Part shown: positions 9,442 through 19,289 of the stretch, piece after piece
Layout of the letters: each line of letters starts with the position of its first letter
Position numbering within the stretch: the stretch's first letter is position 1
Notes under the pieces: generated by a model
What the model was told of the DNA's origin: nothing
The model's input: the letters and a program-made list of their open reading frames with translations, nothing else
Databases searched by the model: none
Program-made: the position numbers and the translations under genes
From: Hyphomicrobiales bacterium
GTDB lineage: Bacteria > Pseudomonadota > Alphaproteobacteria > Rhizobiales > Rhizobiaceae
Length of the DNA: 57,165 nucleotides
NCBI GenBank assembly: GCA_900473685.1
Contig: UCNE01000004.1
Coordinates: 1 to 57,165, forward strand
Reading direction: 5' to 3'

Positions 9442-11157
9442 CTACTTGGTTCGTAGGTCAGTAACCCCGGCACCGAATGATGCGAACGTGTTGCCTGCCG
9501 CATAAATCTGTTGTGGCGTACCAATGACCGTTTTCAAATTCACATTGTCGCGCAGCGTAAGAGTGAGGTTTGCAAAGGTGGCCATGTTGGGATCGACAAG
9601 CCCGCCAATGACAAAGTTGCCGTTGACTGCGACTTCTATGTGCCCGGTGAGTTCAGATGCGGCAACCCGCAGCGCGGGTTTCGGGTCTATACGGATCACA
9701 TATTCATTGATGACTCCGTTGTGCTCGATGCCCTGGAAATTCCAGTTGAAACAGTTGCGGGGTACTCCGGACGGACCCGCGTCATCGCCGAGCGCGCGGC
9801 CGCGACGAACTACAATGACGTTATCCACGTTTCCACTGTGTGTGAATCCGTCAATCGTTAGATTGCGACCCCAGCCCCAAACCATCGCTCCGATATTACC
9901 GGACAGGCCATAACCGACGCGTGTTGAGTAGTCCGTTGGGTATCCGGGGGAAGTACTTGGGTAACCGCTATCATTACGACCACTCACATTCGAAATACTG
10001 ACATTTTGGGCTTCAAGGAAGTTTATAATACCAGATTTCTGGTGATCGCCGGAGACCAGCCTATACGGATTATGGCCCGCGTTTTCATAGGTAAGACCGG
10101 CGACCGTGACTAGGCTGTCCTTGGTGTCGCCGTCCGGATCCGCGTACTTATTGATGCCGGCGATCGTCAATGCAGAACCGCAGTTTTTCGCGCTGTTGCC
10201 GATAAGGTCTATAGCGACAGCCCTCTTCGTTGACCCGTTAGCGAAAGAATCACGAAGACCCTGAACGAAAAAACCGGTCCCACAATTTTCTGCATGACGA
10301 CCGATGACCTCGCTGTTTGCGACGCCCTGCTCTAGATTAAACCCCTTGCCGCCCAGGCCAGGAGGAATTTGCTTGTTCGCGGGGTAGTTTTTTGAAATGC
10401 CGCCAATCGAAAACATCCCGTCAAGTCCGGCAGCAAAACCCACCGCGTTCTCATTGAAGCCAACCAGCATTTTCGTGCCAGCCGATGGGTTGCTGGCCCA
10501 TGTCGAAGACATGGTTGCGGTTCGAGTGGCCCCCGCGTAGTCGGTGATCATCCTGAGGCCGGTGTTTGCGGTGGTAGTGTCAGCAACAGCCAACCCCTTG
10601 TAGAAGCCGTCCATAGCCGACGCAGCCGATGTGAAGGCTACCGTCCGCTCCGTAGAAGACACCACTTCCAACTCAACGGGTTCGGTCGTGTCCGCCCCGT
10701 CGATATTGATGTTCTCCAGAACAATGTTGGATTGGATGGTTGCGGCGGCGGCGGCGCTGTTGCGAATATTAGTTAAGAACCCGCCAGTAGAAGACGAGCC
10801 CTGTTGCTTGAACCATGCGCTTGGATGTCCGCGCAGATGCAGATTACTCGACGTTTTCAGATCAGATGAGACGTTGAAAGTCTCTGTGATATCAACAATA
10901 GAAAGTGCAGCAGATCCCGAGTCCATGGCAGATTGAATCGCGGCATGGTTTGCCATGCCACTGCCACCAGTGCTGGCGCCGTAGGCGGCCGCGCGTACAT
11001 CGATCAATCTGGTCGAACGGCTGGAAATTTCCGATGGGTCGCCGGGATAGTGAGTGGTCTCTGCCTGTGAACGGAGCGTCGATCCAGAAACAATGCCGAG
11101 CACCACGATGCCCGCAGCCACCACTGCTAAACCTTTTCTGGGATTTATCTTTGACAT
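9442..11157 (-). CDS. Secreted right-handed beta-helix (pectate-lyase-like) protein
   Basis: A 571-residue exported protein. The start at 11157 opens a signal peptide (MSKINPRKGLAVVAAGIVV, then SGSTLRSQAE). The segment IDVRAAAYGASTGG...AAIQSAM matches the start of the Pectate_lyase_3 / phage tail-spike beta-helix fold, and the rest is rich in G, N, V and T with repeated strand-turn patterns (IVLENINIDG, ALTIAGINKY, VSISNVSGRND). Such folds serve polysaccharide lyases, hydrolases and tail spikes; no catalytic residues can be assigned here. Base composition is more AT-rich than rlpA or the LysR gene. It stands alone beside phage-like debris and tRNA-Ser, which suggests acquisition. Confidence 0.7.
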   Translation of the reverse strand: MSKINPRKGLAVVAAGIVVLGIVSGSTLRSQAETTHYPGDPSEISSRSTRLIDVRAAAYGASTGGSGMANHAAIQSAMDSGSAALSIVDITETFNVSSDLKTSSNLHLRGHPSAWFKQQGSSSTGGFLTNIRNSAAAAATIQSNIVLENINIDGADTTEPVELEVVSSTERTVAFTSAASAMDGFYKGLAVADTTTANTGLRMITDYAGATRTATMSSTWASNPSAGTKMLVGFNENAVGFAAGLDGMFSIGGISKNYPANKQIPPGLGGKGFNLEQGVANSEVIGRHAENCGTGFFVQGLRDSFANGSTKRAVAIDLIGNSAKNCGSALTIAGINKYADPDGDTKDSLVTVAGLTYENAGHNPYRLVSGDHQKSGIINFLEAQNVSISNVSGRNDSGYPSTSPGYPTDYSTRVGYGLSGNIGAMVWGWGRNLTIDGFTHSGNVDNVIVVRRGRALGDDAGPSGVPRNCFNWNFQGIEHNGVINEYVIRIDPKPALRVAASELTGHIEVAVNGNFVIGGLVDPNMATFANLTLTLRDNVNLKTVIGTPQQIYAAGNTFASFGAGVTDLRTK

Positions 11158-11204
11158 CCTCGTGAGACCTCTGCTGAACTGCACTGCGACCCTAATAGCA
11201 ATAG

Positions 11205-11357
11205 CAGGGCACGTTCGAGATAATCACTGCAATCGAAGATGGGATCAAGAGCCTCCGCCTCGCCTATGCCGAAGACCCCGATCCGGCAAAGGACCCGCCA
11301 AACCTTGCCGCAGGCGATCCGGAACCAACCAACGACTGGCCGGGGGCGAACTCATGA
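11205..11357 (+). pseudogene. 5'-truncated phage-like reading frame
   Basis: An open frame of 50 codons ending ...PEPTNDWPGANS* without any ATG, GTG or TTG start; an in-frame stop precedes it at 11202. Its residues (ITAIEDGIKSLRLAYAEDPD) look like a real protein C terminus, and its TGA overlaps the ATG of the next gene, the usual mark of coupled phage or plasmid genes. I read it as the 3' remainder of a gene whose 5' part was lost at the junction with the beta-helix region. The protein family is unknown. Confidence 0.45.
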
Positions 11358-11581
11358 CTATCTATGCCTGGACGATCTCAAAGCCAGGGCGGAAAGACAT
11401 TCAGCACGTCACGACGCTGTCCGAGCTTTGCGACTATCTGTGCGCCCTTGATCTCCCCGGTGTCGCGCCGCCGGAGTTGAGCAGCGGGGAGTATTCCCAC
11501 GTCATGCCGGGGATGCAAGCGAACGCCGCAGAGCAGGTTGACGCCGCGATCAAAGCTGCTAAAAAGCCAGCGATCGATTGA
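11354..11581 (+). CDS. Small hypothetical protein, phage-like context
   Basis: A 75-residue protein beginning MTIYAWTISKPGRKDIQHV, with a GGGGGCG purine-rich ribosome site and a start overlapping the stop of the truncated frame before it. It has a mixed helix/strand character with no membrane segment, signal or known motif. The tight coupling to a broken gene and the position just before tRNA-Ser suggest a leftover of an integrated element. Function unknown. Confidence 0.55.
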   Translation: MTIYAWTISKPGRKDIQHVTTLSELCDYLCALDLPGVAPPELSSGEYSHVMPGMQANAAEQVDAAIKAAKKPAID

Positions 11582-11658
11582 TTGGGTAGAAAACGGGTAG
11601 CAATTGCCCGTTTCCAGAAATCAACCAAATGTTGTTTTCTAAACCTTATCAAATAGAT

Positions 11659-11748
11659 GGAAGAGTGTCCGAGTGGTTTAAGGAACCGGTCTTGAAAACC
11701 GGCGTGCGGGAGACCGTACCGTGGGTTCGAATCCCACCTCTTCCGCCA
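11659..11748 (+). tRNA. tRNA-Ser (UGA)
   Basis: A 90-nt cloverleaf including encoded CCA. The acceptor arm GGAAGAG pairs with CTCTTCC, the anticodon stem CCGGT/ACCGG holds loop CTTGAAA with anticodon TGA at 11693-11695, a long variable arm follows (typical of class II serine tRNAs), and the T-arm contains GGTTCGAATCC. It lies between phage-like fragments and the LysR gene. Confidence 0.97.
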
Positions 11749-11831
11749 GCCCCGCCGATTCTACGCCGTAGCGCGATGTTCTGCGCTGGAGCTACGCAAA
11801 CACCGCCGAATGCCGCTCAACACACTGCCCG

Positions 11832-12725
11832 TCACCGGGGTGAAGAGCGGATGCCGTCGATGAACACCCGCATTACGGGACGCATCAGTTTGCGGCTGGG
11901 ATAGTAGAGAAAGAAGCCGGAAAAGGGCTCGCACCAGTCTTCTAAGATGCGCACCAACGCGCCGGATGCTATGCTCTCCAGCACCTGTCCTTCGAATGCA
12001 TAGGCAAGGCCAGCGCCCGCCAGCGCCGCCTCGACGATCAATCTGTCGTCGTTCAACGTGATCGGCCCCTTCATCGCGATCGCCATCCCAGTGCCGTTCT
12101 TTTCGAACTCCCAGTCATATAGCGCTCCGCCCGCGAAGCGCCGGCAGATTCCGACATGATCGGCGAGGTCGCGCGGTGTCGTCGGGATCGAACGCGTTTT
12201 AAAATAGGCGGGCGATCCCACCACTGCCGCGCGCTGACGGGACCCAACCGGGACAGCGATCATATCCTGTTCCAGGCTCTCGCCGAACCGTATGCCCGCG
12301 TCGAACCCTCCCGCAACAATGTCGGTCAAACCGTCCTCGATCAGCATGTCGACCGCCGCGCCGGGATGGCGCCTCGTAAAGGCGATCACGAGCGGCAACA
12401 GAACGAGTTCGGCTGCCGAGCGGGGCACCGACAGCCGGATCGTGCCGGTCAGTTGATGGCCGGTTTCACCTGCGACTTCGACGGCATCGGCGATCGACGC
12501 GAGCGCGGGGGCCAGTCCTTCGAGAAGACGGCGGCCGGCTTCGGTTGGAGCGACGCTCCGGGTCGTGCGGTCCAGCAGTCGAAAGCCGAGGCTCTCTTCC
12601 AACCCGCGAACCGCGTGGCTGATGGCCGAAACCGATATCCCCTCCGCACGAGCCGCTCCCCGGAAGCTGCCATACCGGGCGACCGTGGCGAAGATTGACA
12701 GCGCTGGAAGATCGGCTCGCTTCAT
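11832..12725 (-). CDS. LysR-family transcriptional regulator
   Basis: A 297-residue LysR regulator. The N-terminal winged helix-turn-helix is visible in LPALSIFATVARYGSFRGAA through ISHAVRGLEESLGFRLLDR, followed by a type 2 periplasmic-binding-like effector domain (TGTIRLSVPRSAAEL). It is divergently transcribed from the aldo/keto reductase gene with about 97 nt between the starts, the classical layout in which a LysR protein controls its neighbour and itself. The effector is not predictable from sequence. Confidence 0.92.
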   Translation of the reverse strand: MKRADLPALSIFATVARYGSFRGAARAEGISVSAISHAVRGLEESLGFRLLDRTTRSVAPTEAGRRLLEGLAPALASIADAVEVAGETGHQLTGTIRLSVPRSAAELVLLPLVIAFTRRHPGAAVDMLIEDGLTDIVAGGFDAGIRFGESLEQDMIAVPVGSRQRAAVVGSPAYFKTRSIPTTPRDLADHVGICRRFAGGALYDWEFEKNGTGMAIAMKGPITLNDDRLIVEAALAGAGLAYAFEGQVLESIASGALVRILEDWCEPFSGFFLYYPSRKLMRPVMRVFIDGIRSSPR

Positions 12726-12822
12726 TGATGAGCATTATAGAACAGGCTTTTGATTTTGTCGCGGCTTATCGATCAGATTCCTGGCGTCTATGTTGAGCCT
12801 CTGATCAACGCGGAGTAATGCC

Positions 12823-13818
<996 letters not shown>

Positions 13819-13960
13819 GGAGACGGCCCCCCCTTGATCCACATTTCGGCGGCTTTAGAGGGTATAGCGTACACATAGTGCTCATCATCGTCGGGCGCGG
13901 CCCGCCATCAATTAAATTTGCCCTGATGAAATATTGAATCCGGCAGCGCCGGCTACGCGA

Positions 13961-13994
13961 AAGAACCCGTCATCGCTAAAGACAACGGGTTCTT
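13961..13994. terminator. Hairpin, possible terminator
   Basis: A perfect 10-bp inverted repeat, AAGAACCCGT and ACGGGTTCTT, with a 14-nt loop, about 140 nt past the aldo/keto reductase stop. The right arm ends in TTCTTCT rather than a full T-run, so intrinsic termination is likely but not certain. Confidence 0.5.
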
Positions 13995-14428
13995 CTACGC
14001 TGAACATAATACAAATCGCAGAAAAAGCCCCACAATACGTAATGCCAGAAACGCTTTCGCTTTAAATGCCATTCCGGTTTCGGCCAAGGTAACGGCTCAA
14101 TAAAATTAGCTTCTACTTATATTAAAGTCCACTCACCATTGTCCCATGCCTGAAAAGCACCGTGATGAGCAGGCGTCGCAAAGCGGTACCGATCATTGAG
14201 GCAGAACAATGTGCTCTTCCCTCGGTTGGCTCAGTCCGCTTTAGACCAAACGCCTTAGCCCAGGCACCTTTTGTTGAAATTGTGCGAGCGAAGGCATCGG
14301 TCTAAAAAGACACCGTTGGCCTTGAACGCCATAGGGGCATGGCAGTTGGCTTCGCCGCAATGTCATGCCCCGCCCAACGCCTCGTGACGCTGAAAACCCC
14401 GCTTGGCGCCAACGCGGCGATCCGAGGC

Positions 14429-14638
14429 ATGATAGCTGGCAGAACCGTGCGGATATTGTATACCTACATTGCCATCTGTGCGGTTCTTAGTGGCCTTGCC
14501 GTATGGGCATTGTACCTTCTGGTTTCACCGCCGAGCCAGCCGGCGAAGCGCGAGTCCGGCTTTTCCAACGCGACGACATCGGAAAAACCGGTCAAGGGAG
14601 CGCGGCGATCATGTTCAACCGGCGCCGTATGTCCGTAA
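14429..14638 (+). CDS. Possible small single-span membrane protein
   Basis: A 69-codon frame whose middle (TYIAICAVLSGLAVWALYLLV) would form one transmembrane helix, followed by a polar tail. There is no clear ribosome site before the ATG, and a longer start exists at 14339. No family is recognised. This is a low-confidence call, kept because a hydrophobic span of this kind is uncommon in random frames. Confidence 0.25.
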   Translation: MIAGRTVRILYTYIAICAVLSGLAVWALYLLVSPPSQPAKRESGFSNATTSEKPVKGARRSCSTGAVCP

Positions 14639-14749
14639 CAATCCCCACCGCGTCAGGCGTTGTTATGTTACTTCCGAGACGGGCTATTTGCAGACTATTC
14701 AATAGAACTTTCGAACGAGATCAGGCGTCCCCCATGTGGAAAAGCGGAT

Positions 14750-14899
14750 TCAAGCCGCCTTCTTTTCCGTCATGGCTGAGGCACTGCTTTCGCGCGCCTC
14801 CAGCAGCGCCATCTCGATCAAGTAACTCAACATCCTGTCGTCATTGGCGATGGCCAGAATCTTCGCGCTTTGAAGCAGATCAATGATTGCCATTTGCAT
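14750..14899 (-). CDS. 49-residue microprotein, paralogue of the one at 43293-43442
   Basis: A very short gene with a strong GGGGAG ribosome site 7 nt before the ATG. The product is a small helical protein whose core DLLQSAKILAIAN...MLSYLIEMALLEAR matches, residue for residue over most of its length, the core of the microprotein at 43.3 kb (DLLQAAKLLADAQ, MLSYLICMAILEAR). Both are exactly 49 residues and end in KAA/KKAA. No signal peptide or catalytic motif; a two-helix hairpin is likely. Function unknown. Confidence 0.75.
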   Translation of the reverse strand: MQMAIIDLLQSAKILAIANDDRMLSYLIEMALLEARESSASAMTEKKAA

Positions 14900-15266
14900 G
14901 TTCAACTCCCCTTTCGAATGCCCAAAGCCTGCTCCGGCATCGTTAATGGAAACCTAACGGGCGGCCCGTGATTTCCAGCCGCCAACGCGCCATTTTTGGG
15001 GCAGTTCGGCCTGCCAGTGCCGGCCGGCGGGGGCTCCGCTCACGTCGATGAACAGCCGTGGCACCCCAAATGCAGCCGTTCGCTGACGAGGTCACACGGC
15101 CCTGCCCACAGCCAAATCTCCGGCTGCCGATATCAGGATAGCGGATTATTTTCGGTCAGCAGAGATGACCTTGCAGGTCCGCCCGGCGTATCGGCACAGG
15201 CGGCGCGCAAAACATGCGAGGTAAGGTGACCGGGACGAAGCGTCCAATGCTTCGGCACAACGCCAA
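14900..15266. other. Intergenic stretch upstream of the porin terminator side
   Basis: About 370 nt between the microprotein start and the 3' end of the porin gene. It carries the microprotein promoter region. A 77-codon plus-strand frame (14996-15229) has no ribosome site and an implausible composition. Nothing else is recognised. Confidence 0.45.
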
Positions 15267-15959
15267 CTAGAACTTAAAGCTCAGGCCCACCTTGATGTCC
15301 TGGGTCGTCAGTTCGGTTCGGCTTTCAAAAAAACCGCCAAATCCGGGTATCGCATATTTGGCGTCCCCAAAATCAGTATAGCGATACTCTACCCGGGCAT
15401 TGATCCGGTCCGATATGGCGTATTCGACGCCGACACCCACTGTCGGCCCCACCTGCACCTTCGAATCGGGCAATGGCCCGGTTAGCGCATAATTGGGCGT
15501 TAGTTCATATTTGCCGAAGGCAATACCAGCGGTGACATAGGGCAGAAAGCGATCGATCGCATAGCCAGCCCGGGCGCGGATCGAGCCTCTCCAGTTCATC
15601 TCGGACGTCATCGTATTTGACGGGACCAGTATGCCGTCGAGGTAAAGCGCACTGGAGCCCTTGATATCGCCGTATTCGACATCGCCTTCAACGCCGATGA
15701 CCAAGGGCGTGCCGGACTGAAAGTTGTAACCGGCGTAAAGCCCCCCTGTGAAGCCGTCCGGCTCCAGATCGCCCAATATATCCGCTCCCGGCCCAAGCAG
15801 GAAAAAGCCGCCACTTGGTGATTTTCCAAATGTATAGCCAGCCTGAACACCCAGATAGGCACCGGCCCACGGCGACGTCGTGTCCAACGTTAAGTCAGCC
15901 GCATGGGCATGCGTGGCAAAAATACTGATGAAAAACGCCGGAAGTATCAGGAATTTCAT
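15267..15959 (-). CDS. Omp25/Omp31-like outer membrane beta-barrel protein
   Basis: A 230-residue outer membrane protein. It has a signal peptide (MKFLILPAFFISIFATHAHA|AD), the start-of-barrel signature WAGAYLGVQAGYTFG, alternating hydrophobic strands, INARVEYRYTDFG near the end, and a C-terminal phenylalanine (VGLSFKF) as needed for BAM-dependent insertion. This is the 8-stranded porin-like family that is abundant in Brucella and Rhizobium. It stands alone, with 160 nt to the histidine kinase gene. Confidence 0.9.
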   Translation of the reverse strand: MKFLILPAFFISIFATHAHAADLTLDTTSPWAGAYLGVQAGYTFGKSPSGGFFLLGPGADILGDLEPDGFTGGLYAGYNFQSGTPLVIGVEGDVEYGDIKGSSALYLDGILVPSNTMTSEMNWRGSIRARAGYAIDRFLPYVTAGIAFGKYELTPNYALTGPLPDSKVQVGPTVGVGVEYAISDRINARVEYRYTDFGDAKYAIPGFGGFFESRTELTTQDIKVGLSFKF

Positions 15960-16120
15960 GTTTTCCCCCCAAATAAATCTTGATTCTACCTATAGCTCAC
16001 ACCGGATTTCTACACTCCGTATAAATTGCAGGAATGGACATTATCGGAAGCGTGTGTCTTTCCTGACACGCGCGGAGGTTGGCCATGAGGAATTGGGACC
16101 AGCAACCGGAAAACCGCTTC

Positions 16121-17920
16121 TCAAGTCGCACGGGTTGGCCTCAAGACCGCGTTGATGGCCTGTTGCAGACGGTCCCCGTCGATCGGTTTGTTGAGCAGGT
16201 GATGGCCGCTGTCTGAAATCGTCTTCAAGACTGTCGGCGACGTGTCTCCCGTGAGGATGATGGCCGGAACGGGCCGTCGCAGATAGGTCAGCAACGCACC
16301 GGTGGCGTCCAGGCCTGTGGTGCCATTCTCCAGTCTGTAGTCGGCAATGATCAGATCGATCGGATGTCCGCCGCCGGTCGCCGCTCCCGAAAGCAGCTGG
16401 ATCACGTCATTTGCCGATTTTCCGGAATAGGTTGTGCACCCCAGCACTGTCAGTAACCGGTCCATCGCATCGAGCACGTCATGATCATCGTCGATGACGA
16501 CGACGTGGATCGAACCCGGGGCCGGCAATTGGAATGCCGGTGCTGCCATCGATGCTGGAGCGGCAATAGACGGCACCGTAATCGAGAAGAGCGAGCCACG
16601 CCCTTCGACGGATACCAATCTCAAGGGATGGCCAAGAAGATTTGCTGTCCGGCGCACGATCGCAAGTCCAAGCCCCAGGCCTTTTTCACGGTCGCGGGCG
16701 GGATTGTTCAGCTGATAGAACTCGTCGAATATCGTGTCCTGCTGGTCGGATGGTACGCCTATGCCTGTATCGAGAACTTGGATTTCGACATTTTGCCCCC
16801 GCCGCCGGCACCCGAGCAAAACCCTTCCGCGGTCGGTATAGTGAAAGGCATTGGTCAGAAGGTTTCCGAGCACGCGTTTCAGCATCATCGGATCCGTATC
16901 CACCCAAATGCCGGTATCGACGATTGTCCATTCGAGGCGATATTCTTCGGCCTTGCCCAGAAATTCCCCATGCAGATCGTCAAACAGCCGCGCCAGTGCC
17001 ACCGGCTGCCTGGCTGCGATGACGATGCCCGCATCCAGGCGCGAAACATCGAGCAAGGCGTTGAGCAGACCGCTGAGATTGGCCGTAATCGATTTCACCC
17101 GGCCGGCCAGATTGCGGGCGTCGCCGCTTCGTACATCGCCCCGTTCACCCAAGGCCGCCAGCGTCGAATTGAAAAGACTGAGGGCATGGATCGGCTGGCG
17201 CAGGTCGTGGCTCGCGGCGGCAAGGAAACGGGATTTGGCGCGATCGGCAGCCTGCGCCTTGTCGCGTTCGGTTTGCAGCTGCGTGATCAGCGAGAGATTT
17301 TCAAACCGCAGCTGAACCGTCTCAACCATCGATCGGAAAGAAACGCGGCTATAGTAGAGATTGACGCCCGCAAGGCAGACCACGAACAGCAGATAGACAG
17401 TGCCGCTATCGCCGCCGCCCGTGATGGCGCGGGCCGCCAAGGGCAGAAGCATGGCGGCAAGCGAGCCGATATAGGCGATCGGAAAGGCCGAGAGCGAGGG
17501 AATGGCACCGCAGACCAGGCCCGTCAGGACGATGGTGGTGAAGGCTTGCAATTGCGGTTGCGATGACAGGAAACCGAACCATCCGAACAGCCCCCATAAC
17601 GAACTCGACCCCCATGACAGAATGGTGAAAGCCCAGGCCCAGGAGTTCGGATTCGTGGCGGTCTGATCGGACATGCGCTTGCGACGTTTGAAATAGAGCC
17701 GCGAAACCACCACCCGCGCGATGGTGAGGCAATAGATTGCCCCGCCCCATGACAGCAGTATTCCGCTTTGGACCGGCCCCCACAGCATGTAAGCCACCGG
17801 TAGAGGGATAACGAAATTGGAAAATAGCACCGCGTAGGACTGGCGGTAGAGCAGATCGACAAGATGGGGTTGCAATCGTTGCTCGAGGAGCATCGTAATC
17901 CTATTCTGATTCCCCGTCAC
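16121..17920 (-). CDS. Membrane hybrid histidine kinase with C-terminal receiver
   Basis: A 599-residue two-component sensor. The N-terminal 200 residues hold about six hydrophobic spans. A short coiled coil leads to the dimerisation box FLAAASHDLRQPIHAL with phospho-acceptor H238. The N-box LGNLLTNAFHYTDRG and G-boxes DTGIGVPSD and GLGLGLAIV follow, then a receiver domain (VVVIDDDHD, acceptor D527 in IIADYRL, lysine in LLNKPI). The call uses a GTG start; an ATG 9 codons in (17893) is equally possible. It is divergent from the LuxR-type regulator with 47 nt between, so the pair is likely cognate. The signal is unknown. Confidence 0.93.
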   Translation of the reverse strand: MTGNQNRITMLLEQRLQPHLVDLLYRQSYAVLFSNFVIPLPVAYMLWGPVQSGILLSWGGAIYCLTIARVVVSRLYFKRRKRMSDQTATNPNSWAWAFTILSWGSSSLWGLFGWFGFLSSQPQLQAFTTIVLTGLVCGAIPSLSAFPIAYIGSLAAMLLPLAARAITGGGDSGTVYLLFVVCLAGVNLYYSRVSFRSMVETVQLRFENLSLITQLQTERDKAQAADRAKSRFLAAASHDLRQPIHALSLFNSTLAALGERGDVRSGDARNLAGRVKSITANLSGLLNALLDVSRLDAGIVIAARQPVALARLFDDLHGEFLGKAEEYRLEWTIVDTGIWVDTDPMMLKRVLGNLLTNAFHYTDRGRVLLGCRRRGQNVEIQVLDTGIGVPSDQQDTIFDEFYQLNNPARDREKGLGLGLAIVRRTANLLGHPLRLVSVEGRGSLFSITVPSIAAPASMAAPAFQLPAPGSIHVVVIDDDHDVLDAMDRLLTVLGCTTYSGKSANDVIQLLSGAATGGGHPIDLIIADYRLENGTTGLDATGALLTYLRRPVPAIILTGDTSPTVLKTISDSGHHLLNKPIDGDRLQQAINAVLRPTRAT

Positions 17921-17967
17921 GCCAGGCGGCGCTTTTCGGAATTCACTTTAAAAAATGGGTAGACGAT

Positions 17968-18630
17968 ATGGGCGGGCTTTCGAGCGTTCTTCTTGCTGAT
18001 GATCATGCCATCGTGCGCGAGGGACTGAAAATGCTGCTGTCGACGATCGAAGGGATTGCGGTCGTCGGCGAAGCGGCGGACGGAGACACCGTCGAGCGAT
18101 TGCTGAGGGAAATCAAGACGGATCTTCTGATCCTCGATCTGGGAATGCCGGGTGTCGGCGGCTTCCAGTTTATCCGGAACATTCGCAGCACCTGGCCCAG
18201 CCTGAAGATCCTGATCATGACGGCCAATCTCGAGCCGCGATCCGTTCGCGCCGCCGTCGACGCAGGTGCCGACGGCTACCTGACGAAAAGTGGGAATGCA
18301 AACGAGTTGATGGCCGCGATCGAGGCCATGCGGCAGGATCATGGCTATGTCGCCGAAGAGGTCCGTTTTGCCATCGACCAGCAGGACGTGCCATCCGGAA
18401 CGCCTGCCCACAGAACCACGATCGCATCTCCCGCCGAACTGACGCGGCGCGAGCAGCAGATGCTGGCGCTTATCCCGCACGGCGTGAGCACGCGCGATAT
18501 CGCTGAACGTCTGGGCATCAGCCCCCTGACGGCCCGCAAGCATCGCGAAAACCTGATGCGGAAACTGGATCTGCATAGCGGCGCGGAACTGACGGCCTAT
18601 GCCATTCGCCTGGGGCTGTCGGCAGGCTGA
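17968..18630 (+). CDS. NarL/FixJ-type response regulator
   Basis: A 220-residue response regulator. The receiver domain has the acidic pocket in LLADDHAIVREG, phospho-acceptor D in LLILDLGMP, T in IMTANLE and K in YLTKSG. The C-terminal LuxR helix-turn-helix is ELTRREQQMLALIPHGVSTR then AERLGISPLTARKHRENLM. It is transcribed divergently from the hybrid kinase and shares a 47-nt promoter region with it, so phosphotransfer from that kinase is the natural inference. Targets are not visible. Confidence 0.93.
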   Translation: MGGLSSVLLADDHAIVREGLKMLLSTIEGIAVVGEAADGDTVERLLREIKTDLLILDLGMPGVGGFQFIRNIRSTWPSLKILIMTANLEPRSVRAAVDAGADGYLTKSGNANELMAAIEAMRQDHGYVAEEVRFAIDQQDVPSGTPAHRTTIASPAELTRREQQMLALIPHGVSTRDIAERLGISPLTARKHRENLMRKLDLHSGAELTAYAIRLGLSAG

Positions 18631-18671
18631 CGGACCGCAAGCCGCAGCATTCATTCCGGACACCGGCTCGA

Positions 18672-19289
18672 TCAGGCACCCTTCGTCGCCAAGGCAATGC
18701 CAAGGCCGATCAAAATCGATCCGCACGCCTTTGGAACGACCCAGTTTGAAGAGCCCGTCTTGACGCGGCCAAGCGCGAAGGACGCGATGCCGACGGCCGC
18801 CAGGTCCGCCGTGGACAAGGCAAGGTTGACCAATACGCCGAGGATGAGAAATTGCAGCCACACGGGTGTGGCCAGTGCCGGGTCGATGAATTGCGGCAGG
18901 AAGGTCAGGAAGAAAAGTGCGGTCTTCGGATTGAGGACTTCGACGACGATGCTGTCGCGCAGGACGCCAGGCGCTGTATTGGCGGCCTCCCCGCCGCCCC
19001 GGCGGTGGCCGAGAAACATGGTCACGCCCAGCCAGACGAGATAAGCGGCGCCGGCAAATTTGATGACACTGTAAATGAAAGGGGCGTGGTTCAGGATCGC
19101 GGCCAAACCCAGTGCCGTTGCGGCAATATGAACATAACAACCCAGATGAATACCAAAAGCTGCCATCAGCCCGGCTCGTGGCCCATGCGCCACCGTCTGT
19201 GCCGTCATATAGAGAATGGCAGGACCCGGCATGCAGGCGAAAACGAGTGTCGCGAATGCGAACGGCATCAACTGATCCAGCGGCAACAT
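18672..19289 (-). CDS. LysE family amino-acid exporter
   Basis: A 205-residue inner-membrane transporter of the LysE/RhtB family with about six hydrophobic spans. The family signature near the N terminus is FACMPGPAILYMTAQTVAHG, and VEVLNPKTALFFLTFLPQF lies in the middle. It exports amino acids or related metabolites; the substrate cannot be read from sequence. It ends facing the response regulator and is alone in its transcription unit. A close paralogue lies at 24743-25375. Confidence 0.92.
   Translation of the reverse strand: MLPLDQLMPFAFATLVFACMPGPAILYMTAQTVAHGPRAGLMAAFGIHLGCYVHIAATALGLAAILNHAPFIYSVIKFAGAAYLVWLGVTMFLGHRRGGGEAANTAPGVLRDSIVVEVLNPKTALFFLTFLPQFIDPALATPVWLQFLILGVLVNLALSTADLAAVGIASFALGRVKTGSSNWVVPKACGSILIGLGIALATKGA

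Larger units (their letters stand above)
13819..14749. other. Gene-poor stretch after the aldo/keto reductase
   Basis: About 930 nt. The first 180 nt contain a strong hairpin (13961-13994). The remainder holds only one possible short membrane-protein frame (14429-14638). I see no tRNA, insertion sequence or conserved domain in it. Confidence 0.5.

Noticed and set aside
16481..17566. A 361-codon plus-strand frame
   Set aside because: Antisense to the hybrid histidine kinase; no ribosome site and no domain.
17917..19140. A 407-codon minus-strand frame
   Set aside because: It covers the response regulator and LysE genes in another frame and ends within the kinase promoter; both covered genes have clear domains.
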